Below, piece after piece: positions 55,381 to 64,000 of a stretch of DNA of 64,000 bases. Below the pieces are notes generated by a model, which saw only the letters and a list, made by a program, of their open reading frames with translations, did no database searches and had not been told where the DNA came from. Source of the DNA: Pseudeuparius sepicola (taxonomy: Eukaryota; Arthropoda; Insecta; Coleoptera; Anthribidae); contig OY987299.1 in the NCBI GenBank assembly GCA_963920635.1, positions 28,040,901-28,104,900 on the forward strand, written 5' to 3'. Every line of letters begins with the position of its first letter. Position 1 is the first letter of the stretch. A program made the position numbers and the translations under genes.

Positions 55381-57360
55381 CACCCAATACAAATTTTTAG
55401 AGGATATATTTTTACTTATGTTTCGTTATTTTTGAATATTCTCCTTCAAGATTTACTTTTAATGTAACAATTGACTTAACGGCGCTAACTATGATAATTA
55501 TATCGTTGTGCTAATATTACGACGAGACAGTGTCTATCTGTTTGTGAAAAGACTGCTTAGAGTAATGGTAACAGTGTTTTTTTTGCAAATAAATTTGCTT
55601 GTGCTAAACTAAAACATTTGTCTTATGGTTGGCGTTTGCACAAAATAGCGGAAGCCGGCTCTCCCGTCGGAGCTTTGTGTAAAAGTTGAAGAAGCGAATA
55701 GAAGCTTAATTCTGTGGTTCCTACTGAAATTTGCAGCTTCGAAATGCCTAGGAGCTGTGGTGTACCTGGCTGTATGTCAAATATTAATATTACCTCAAAG
55801 TAGAAGTTTTGTTTGCTGCCCTTTAAGTCCCAGGACAATAAATCACGTGAGTGATAAATAGGAACTGCAATGCCGCCTTACCTGTTTTCAAATTGCAACA
55901 AATGGTGTTTTAATTGTAGCATTAAAAAATACGTCCATTTCCCTCGCACGTATTTTATATTGCCCGTAGACCGTAGTTTTCTTCCAGAGGTTTTTTATTC
56001 AAAGGTTGCGTTAGTATAATCGTTAGAAAACAATGTTTTCTGGCTAGCGGAACTCCGTGCGCTGATTAGCCTTATTAACTTAAATTTTTTGGGTACTATC
56101 ATAAAATATTAGGTAGCACAGTTTTATTGGACAAAAAATCTACCAAACTTCACTACTCTGTTTTCACTTTTCACTATACGTTCACGACACAAGACACCAC
56201 TTCTTAATGACGTAGCACTCACTACGACGTACTAATAATCACATTTACCACTTCACTAATTTGTTTTCAGCCCTCCACTTCTTAACGGCGTAATTTCTTC
56301 ATAGAATTTGTTCAAGAGATCGTCCTTCATTCCTATACAAGCTTCCACTCTTCGCTGCATAGATTTTCTAATGCAGTATCGTGGCTATTTTTAATTTTAT
56401 TCGCAGCTACACACCCGGCGGAGATTTCAGCAAACATCTTTTATTACCCAGCAAGAACAAGTTAACATTACAATTATTATTCGCCTTCAAAATCCGAGAA
56501 ACCGGTCGATTTCGATAATTGGGAGGTGTGAGCTTTTCTGACAGTCTTTCCGCATATGGCGGCCAGTGGAAGACTGAGGTGAGTGATGCGCGTTGCGCTG
56601 GATTCCGAAAGGTTGTTGACCGCCTCGTTATCGGCCGGTGCACTACCGTGCGAGCGTGAACTAGAAAAATGTTAATAAGTGTAATAGTAATTTTGTAATA
56701 TTTTTGGTGATTTAAAAATTGTTTTGCAAAAACAAACCTCATAGGCGTGCTTTTGGGATCGAAACCAACCGCCAGTTAAAATTTCTGTACTAATCAAAGT
56801 TACACCCTGTATATGATCGGCATTCCAATTTAAAAATCAGTTGTTTGTCATATTTAAAAATTTTAAATATTAAATATACAGAAGCATGGAAAAAATAATT
56901 GATGTAATAAAAAAATGCTTTTTATGAAAGAAGTTTTTCTTTTTGTTTCCGTTGGCTTGAATTTTAGTTCCCTAATAAATCGAACTAATTGGTGAGTATA
57001 GAGTAATTTAATTGTTACATAGGTATTTATTAAGGGTTCATGCTCCACGGCACATTTTAGGCAAAATCGAAGCGCAGGAAATTGTAGCCGATTCAGTATG
57101 AAACAAGTTTCGAAAAATGTACAAGATTTCAAAACAAGATTCTGTGAACATGTTAAACAAGTGTACCCTATACTGGCAACCATAATGTAGTTCAATCATA
57201 CGCCACTTTCTTTTGTATCTTATATTTAAACTAAACAATGACACGAAAACAAACACCCGCACAAATCTATATTGTACGAATACAGAAAACCGTTGCGACT
57301 GACACGATACGAAAGAAGAATCTTTTGCCCACAAAAGATACTACTTATCAATTCGACGGT
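55381..57360. other. Mixed sequence, no gene recognised
   Basis: A MITE-like right end (AGTTACACCCTGTA) lies at 56798-56811 without a partner. Minus-strand frames at 56407-56742 and 56863-57334 show no known domain. Confidence 0.35.
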
Positions 57361-57365
57361 TTAAA

Positions 57366-57796
57366 TCTATACTCGATCGATCCAACAAACGGAGTACGTC
57401 AAAACAGTGATCAATCACGTGCGTATGCGTTGATTGCCCAAAGCAGACACGCCTTTAACTTCTGGCTAATAGCATTGCTATTTCAAACGGTGCGCGGAAT
57501 GCTGGTTCCTTGCCACTTTTTTTAACAGGTCCGGCATTCGCAGTCGCTCCCAACGTAACGTTCTGTGTTCAATTTAAATAGATCATTTGGGGTGTTTGGA
57601 ATGTTAATTTTTAAAAATGTCTAGTATTGATGCAGCTGAAGAAACAGCAGATTCGTGTTTATATACCCCATTAAAGAGGCCAAATTTAATATTAAATTCT
57701 AATTGAACCTTAATGCGACTCTAAAGCGTCTTGGCTTTTACAAACCACGTGATATTGTTTTGACGCACTCCGTTTGTTGGATGGATAGAGTTTAGA
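57366..57796. mobile_element. MITE-like element with CCAACAAACGGAGT inverted repeats
   Basis: 25-bp arms with one mismatch (57382-57406 and 57756-57780), extended more loosely outward (TCTATACTCGATCG) and inward (CACGTG). No ORF. TSD not resolved. Confidence 0.65.
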
Positions 57797-57869
57797 GTAT
57801 CTCAAGAATCCCATTGAAAAGTACTATCGTTTCATGACCTTAATTTAATGTAAACCCAGCCTTAATCAT

Positions 57870-58160
57870 CGGGCGTTCGTGACTGCAGCGGCAGGGGCGT
57901 GGGGGCCGCTTGCTTCCGGCCTTTTTATACTTCCGGCCAGAATGATTGTAATGGCACTCCGAGAGGCGTGCGGCGTTCGTGCTGCCCTGATTGCGACAGG
58001 AGGCAAATCGCCCAGAGAATATAGTATATTATTTTTTGGCGTTGGTTTTAGTAGCATTAAATCTTTTGTTGCGGCAACAGCCTTCGCATTCTTCTTCTTT
58101 TCTTGTCCTGAACTGATTATTTACAGATTCGACGATATACGTAATCAAAGTATTTGATCG
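57870..58160. other. GC-rich island, overlapping frames without motifs
   Basis: Frames 57879-58157 (+) and 57866-58057 (-) oppose each other and carry no known motif. High GC explains them. Confidence 0.35.
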
Positions 58161-58172
58161 CTGCTGGAGATC

Positions 58173-59430
58173 ATATCGTCGGTCTCCGCACGTAGTGGCG
58201 TAACTGAAAAAAATTCCAAATTTGAGTTACGCCCGTTATATGCATAATTTAACGTCCTCTTTCATCTCACGAAGTAGCGTAAATGTATCTCCAGTACTTA
58301 CGTCAGGATAATTAATTTTTAAATTGGCGTAACTATTAAAAGTTACAGAGTGTGTCTCACGTAGAGACGTATATATACTTTACGCCACTTTGTGAGAAAC
58401 GTACATGGAGATTTTTATTTTCCAAAATGTGGCGTAACTTAATTTACGCCACTTCGTGATGCGCGAATTTTTAAATAACCGCACACATCTTTTGGCGTAT
58501 CTGATTAACACATGAGTAAATAGACCTCAAATCCTAACCTAGAAATATCAGATGTGTTGTACTGCGACTCCAATTCGATACTGCCGCTTAAAAAGTCGTT
58601 TTGTTTTAACAATAACTTAAGTTTAGGCATTTTACAATACTATTCTGACACGACAAATAGAAAAATGTGTGCTATATGCATAAATTGTTTTACGTTTGCA
58701 TGAAACGGATGTACCTATCACTCCTATCAGTGCAATGGAACGACGGTACATCAAATGTGGTGTTGTGGAAAGAACTTGAAACAGAAAAATACAGATAGTT
58801 TAAAATAGGAAATCAGATATCGATGTTGTATAAACGAAGATGTTATAAAGGAATTTTCTTTGTTTCATTAATTTACGATTTAGGTAGAGCGATATAGAGG
58901 CAAAACAACCGTGCACGCGATTGTCTCATGGATAGGTGACTCTTTTTAAATTATTATGCCTAATAAAACTTATTTTTCCTGATTTTCAAAAAATATAATG
59001 TGCCCCTTGGCAGTGAAGTTTCTTTTTATTTGCCGAGGCTTTACAGGCCTCGGCATCTAAATTCCACACTTGTTGAACTTCAGTGCCTTGGTACATAAAT
59101 AACTATTATTTTGTCGAAATTTGCATTAATAAATATTCTTTAAATAGCCTTTAATTTGGCGTAACTAAACGACAAAAAATTTACAGATTTCACAAAGTGG
59201 CGTAACTGCTCAAAATATTTTTTTCTCAAAAATGAAAAAATCTGCAAGTCGTTTAATATTGTCATGTTTAAGCTTCATATCACCGGCATCTTTGAAAAAA
59301 GTTTCATTAGATTTAGTAAAATTTTTACCAGATATATGACTGATTATTTCATGCTATTTTTAGTTTTTTAGCTCTACGGTAAAATTATTAAAAAGCTAGT
59401 TACGCCACTACGTGCGGAGACCGACGATAT
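58173..59430. mobile_element. 1.26 kb element with perfect 33-bp TIRs and internal motif array
   Basis: The TIRs (58173-58205 and 59398-59430, ATATCGTCGGTCTCCGCACG...) are exact inverses. Inside, TGGCGTAACT or a near match occurs about a dozen times in both orientations, many within a longer TCACGAAGTGGCGTAA context that resembles the TIR (58270, 58325, 58383, 58430, 58443, 58490, 59157, 59199). No transposase ORF. The superfamily is unknown to me; the flanks allow an ATAT or TA duplication. Confidence 0.8.
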
Positions 59431-59839
59431 ATTATGGTTCCAGTACCAGATATCATATACCTAATTTCTATCATGTTAAATTCCTTACAATTTTACTGAG
59501 ACGTATAAAACCAATACCAAATTATCGGTTTTGGTTAAAAATTTACACATAACATTGGACTCTCAAATAACTTTTTCTAATAAAATTGTTTCAATATCTC
59601 CACCAAACAAGTCATATAACACCAAATGTAAATGTGAACAACGAACAAAAAATATCCTGATTTTTATCTACTTTTAATTTCTTTTGTATGTCCATTGCTA
59701 CAACAAATTATCTTGACTTAAAAAAAGCCAACCAGTAAGTATTATAATGAATAATATTGAATTACCTTCTCCACAAAGATGGTAATTTGTGGTGATATAA
59801 TTATTAAACAAAAATACACAACCTTCTCAAACTTTACAA

Positions 59840-60610
59840 GCCCTGTGCAAACATGTGGCAATGCCGCAGCGGGACGGTTCAACAGGTCTGTGCAGTCTAG
59901 AGCAGTCTGCACTTTGGCTTAGTTTATCTTTTCTGATAAATGTTCAACCCTCTTTTTTAATTATAATTAGATATATTTGTGACCTTTGTTTCAATAATTG
60001 GGTACCTAAGTAAGTAGGTACCTACGTTTGTTTAACAGACAAAAAAGCAGTAACAAGTAACAAAATATACACATAATATAATATAAGTATTAATAAGTAC
60101 GACTCTTGATGTGGATAGGTACATTTTCGACAAATAATATGGTAAATTTGGGCAAATAGAGGGTACTACATTTTGTTGTAAGTAGAATTTTTGTGAGAAT
60201 TTTTCGCAAAGTGCGCCGTCGGGCAAATGATGATTACCTATCTTCCCCTATGGTTAAATTTTCATAAAAATACAAACAACAAGCGAACAGAGAACTGCAT
60301 GTTGTGATGGAGAATAATATCCTTGTGATCGAAATGGCAGTTAGGGTCAATTTCATAATTCATTCAACTAAAATATATTTTGACTTTAAAATCAGGTAAA
60401 AAAACTTTTGCAACAATATTAAACAATGTTTGGATTGTTATAAAGCTCTTTTAATTTTAAAGGGTACTTTAGTTTGTCTATGCAATTGGCCCGTTTTCAT
60501 TTTGCCTAAAACGGAAACAAATCTACCTACCGCCTGCCGTCAAGCAAAGAAATCCTATCTACTTCAAGTTATTATTACGATTTGACTTACAGCCAGGTAC
60601 ATAACTAAGT
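59840..60610 (+). repeat. Dispersed repeat Z, copy 2
   Basis: Diverged copy of 30230-30720; see that entry. It is longer here because of extra internal sequence. Confidence 0.6.
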
Positions 60611-60719
60611 TCTAGCATCCCTCGGGGATTCTAGGCATCTTGAGGCTTGAAATTGTAAAGGCGCGATTCTTCACTTAGAACTTTTATAGAAATGTTTCAC
60701 TTTTGCACAAACAAAACAA

Positions 60720-60910
60720 ATTTATAAAAAAGCTGTCGCCAGCACTTCGGGCAGTCTGTTTCCACCCAGAGGCACACTGCCTCGTAGCAATCTATCTGGC
60801 GACGATAGCACTACCCGCACTACACAAATTAATTCTGGTAAATTTCTTGTAAAATCAACTGACAGGGAGTGACAGGCCACACAGCGCAGACCCGCAAGCC
60901 ATGTTGCCAG
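60720..60910. other. GC-rich patch
   Basis: Minus-strand frame 60722-60919 without a motif. No partner recognised. Confidence 0.3.
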
Positions 60911-61073
60911 CTTTCTCAACTTTTCCTAGAGTAGGCTGTGCCAAAATAGTTTTAATAGGGTTAAAAAAATGGCTGTTTTTTACCTTATCCACAAAGGCGG
61001 TAATCAAATTGAGCTGGCTTACCTGCAAAAAAATAAGGTGAATTAGTTAAAACATAAACATATTTATATTATA

Positions 61074-61477
61074 CAGGATCCGTCAAATGTATGGAATGAA
61101 GACCTAAAAAATATACTAAAGTTTCTTGGTTAATTTTGTGTCACTTTTTCGTGACCTTGAATTTTTTCATCCGTCATAATGGCGTTGTTGCGATGACAAA
61201 CTGTTTTTTTTTTAAATCAGACTCCCTACTTTTTTTTATTATAGATACCATTAGATATTTTTGACGTACCTCATTGCAGAAATGAACGCTGATCGCAACA
61301 TTTAAATAAAAAATAGGAGGCCTATTTGAAAAAAAAGTTGGTCACCATAGCAACGTCCCTATGACTGATGAAAAAATCCAAGGTCATCAAAAAGTGCTAA
61401 AAAACTTTTGTATGGGACTTTTTAAGATCAAAAATAAAGAAGATACATCCATTATTACATACATTTGAGGGACCCTG
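61074..61477. mobile_element. 404-bp foldback, TA-flanked
   Basis: CAGGATCCGTCAAATGTATG pairs imperfectly with ATACATTTGAGGGACCCTG, with TA on both sides. The inner arms also pair (GTCACTTTTTCGTGACCTTG with 61380-61400). No ORF. Confidence 0.7.
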
Positions 61478-61784
61478 TAGATATTTGGTATTTTTTTGGC
61501 ATTTTTGAATGTTTGGGAATTATTTCATTTTTAATAAATACGTCAGAGAATTTTATCCTTGATAAGTTTCTGCATAGGATTAAATGCGAAAGCGCATATC
61601 AAAATTGATGTAAAATTTACTCTGTACAATGGATGTTTGAAAATATAAAAGTGGTTCAAGAGTAAGTTCGAAATATGAAAAAAGTTGTTTATTAACTATA
61701 GAAGATATTACAAATAACTACTAAATGATTTTCCAATTTTTTTAAATTTCCCTAGTATTTTTTTATTATAATATCGTGAATATA

Positions 61785-62956
61785 CAGGGTGATTCAGTTT
61801 TATTCTGCGACACTTCAACAGGAGATAGAAAACCAAAAAATAACCGCACTTTCTTCTATAAACTATACCTATTTAAGGTCTTATAAAAAAGTTACAGGGT
61901 GTTAAAGTTGTAAGAAATGTGTGGACTTTATTGAATATTTACCAAACTGAGATATTTAAGTCATATTTGGGACATGTTATAGCGGCATGGGTTAGCATAA
62001 AACCTGTTAATATCAAACACCTTGAACAACCAGTGGGGTAGAAGTGGGTAATTACTATAATTGTTTTTAGGAAAAAAAAACGAACCGCCTTGTATACCAA
62101 TAAAATGTATTCAATTTCATATGTAAATTTTAATTGTAAACTAAAACGTTCTCTTACTATTTTTTTCCATGTGTTATGGTTTCAGCAAATTTGATTTTTT
62201 CGTATTTTTTCGAGGTATTTCTGAAAAGTTAACTTAACAATTCGCTCTATAAGTAAGACTCAAAGTAGAAAAAATGTGTTTCTTACTTTAAATGCAGTAA
62301 CTTTTCCCAATAAACCCAATATACCTATTCAAGGTTTTACTTTTCAAGATACAGAGCGTAATTGTATCTTCCTTAAATGTTTTAGGCCCTGAATCTTCAA
62401 AAGTATAGCCTTAAATATGTAAGTTTATTGGAAACGGTTACTTTATTTAAAGTAGCAAACACATTATTTCTACTTTATGTGTTACTTCTGGAGCAAATTT
62501 TTTAAATAATTTTTCAGAAATACCTACCCCGAAATAATATAAAAAATCAAATTTGCCCTGAAACCATGACACACACGAAAAAATACCAAGAGGACATTTT
62601 TGTTTAAAATTAAAATTTAAATAATAAATTGAATACATTTTATTGCTATACAAGGTGGTTCTTTTTTTTCTTCTGAAAACAATTAGGTATACTAATTACC
62701 CGCTTCTACGCCACTGGTAGTTCAAGATGTTTGATATTAACAGGTTTTATGCCAACCCATGCCGTTGTAACGTGTACCAAATATGACTTAAATATCTCAA
62801 CTAGTTTGATAAATATTCAATAAAGTCCACATATTTCTTACAACTTTAACACCTTGTAACTTTTTTATAAGGCCTTAAAATGATATAGTTTATAGAAGTA
62901 AGTGCGGTTATTCTATCACCTGTTGAAGTGTCGCAGAATAAAACTGAATCACCCTG
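61785..62956. mobile_element. 1172-bp palindromic element, TA-flanked
   Basis: CAGGGTGATTCAGTTTTATT is mirrored at the right, with TA at 61783-61784 and 62957-62958. Long near-identical arms (GTCGCAGAATAAAACTGAAT, CTTACAACTTTAACACC) flank a centre near 62370. No transposase. Confidence 0.9.
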
Positions 62957-63359
62957 TATTTCCAGCAACTCAAAATTTAGCAATTTTGCAGCAACTCAAA
63001 ATTTATCAGTTTTGAGTTTGAAACGATGCAGAAACTTGTGTCAAGGATACAATTTTTTGAGATATGGTATGTTTTTTCCGGTAGAATGATTGCCAAAATT
63101 ATCGAAAATATAAATGAGCATATCTACCTACTTTTTACATAAAAAAATAATTGATTTCGATGTCCCTACCCATTTTCGAAATAAATATTATTAGTTTTCT
63201 TTTAAAAGCTTCAATGGGTTTTATTATTTTTGCTTGGCGTTTGCAAGCTGGTGTCAATAACGATGACATTAATATGTTCATTAACTAATAATATAGGTGT
63301 ATAAAAAATAAAAAGTAATAAATTCGTCCAAAGTGCTATAGCAACTTTCATCCCTGTAG

Positions 63360-63680
63360 CAACTAATGTCGAACGTCGGTGATTTATGGCGTCCCCTTGC
63401 CGTTACTAACCGAACGTCAGATGTTAGCAAGTTAAAAAACGGACGTTGGCGGGGAGCCAGTAAGAATTGGAACCGTCTGTAGTTTTACTGCTGGGGCAGT
63501 GGAATTCGCAGATTTACAGTGTGCCCCAGTGACCGGCCAGCTAAATCACCGAATATTCGGCGATAAAACGCCAGCCAAAAGTGCATTCCTGCGCTGCGCT
63601 ACCGGTAAAATAGGTCGCATCAGTTTTGGCTGATAAATTGGTAAATAAACTGCGTTCGGCCTGATAAAAGCTCGTTCGGT
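63360..63680. other. GC-rich island near the right edge
   Basis: Single-copy in the window, CpG-rich, no ORF motif. Confidence 0.35.
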
Positions 63681-63939
63681 GTAGAATAATGAGCTGGCGA
63701 AATGACTGTATACATATTTTACAAACTCAAATAGCTATACCAAACTCGCTGTTAAATTTATATGGCGTGAGAAACAGATTATTTGTAGATTTAGTTTGTA
63801 TAGTGCTAAAATATATAAACTAGGAACTGAGATTTCAAATTTTGAACAAGATTTAAAAAAAGATCTTGAAATGTATCACATCCATAAGAATAAAAATACA
63901 ATTAACATAAAAAATTATTTAAACAATTTTTCCAATATA

Positions 63940-64000
63940 CAGCGTGTCCCGCTCTGATGTCCGGAAGAGGGAAAAGTTTTTTAAAATATTCGTAAGTTTA
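63940..64000. mobile_element. Left end of a MITE-like element running off the window
   Basis: TACAGCGTGTCCCGCTCTGA at 63938 resembles the ends of the TA-type elements. The right end is outside the window. Confidence 0.4.

Noticed and set aside
57866..58157. Opposed ORFs of 63 and 92 codons
   Set aside because: Same reason: high GC gives open frames on both strands and the residues match nothing I know.

Overview
The window looks like a piece of an arthropod genome, most likely an insect. It is AT-rich, contains no bacterial-type operons, has spliced genes with GT-AG introns, and is packed with eukaryotic transposable elements. I could not place it to an order. I found no host protein-coding gene I can defend. 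Almost every open reading frame that means anything belongs to a transposon, and most of the DNA is a nested, mostly decayed mosaic of mobile elements separated by short islands of GC- and CpG-rich, apparently single-copy sequence.

Layout. 0.4-5.5 kb: a non-LTR retrotransposon (LINE A, +) split by a 5'-truncated opposite-strand LINE (LINE B, -), which is itself split by a TA-flanked inverted-repeat element. 5.5-15 kb: short LINE 3' units, repeat fragments, a foldback-like element built of subrepeats, and an 8-bp-TSD inverted-repeat element. 15.7-20.9 kb: a palindromic element with hammerhead-ribozyme-like cores in both arms, interrupted by a TA-flanked element, then several MITEs, including two short P-superfamily derivatives with long TIRs and 8-9 bp TSDs. 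One of these keeps a broken THAP-domain exon. 21-33 kb: foldbacks, a TA-flanked 1.5 kb element with a small first exon, LINE C remnants and two long palindromes. 33-40 kb: LINE D interrupted by a 1.17 kb palindrome, a direct pair of hammerhead-like repeats, and a second foldback with hammerhead-like cores.

The centrepiece is 41509-47126, a 5.6 kb P-element-superfamily transposon with 32-bp perfect terminal inverted repeats, a 7-bp exact (8-bp with one mismatch) target duplication and a four-exon THAP transposase gene. The exons sum to 2585 nt. One missing base in an A-run of the THAP exon is the only lesion I see, and the 700-codon catalytic exon is fully open. The promoter region upstream of exon 1 has four in-phase heat-shock-element pentamers, a second TTC-TA-GAA dimer, a CCAAT-like box and a TATA box. 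This is hsp70-like architecture inside the transposon.

47-64 kb is again non-coding: MITE and palindrome families (53.5, 57.4, 58.2, 61.1 and 61.8 kb), diverged dispersed repeats and GC-rich islands. The 58173-59430 element has perfect 33-bp TIRs and about a dozen internal copies of a TIR-derived motif.

The main biological story is therefore transposon biology: one nearly intact, possibly heat-responsive P-like element beside older short P-type relatives, and several copies of Penelope/retrozyme-like hammerhead motifs in head-to-head and tandem arrangements.
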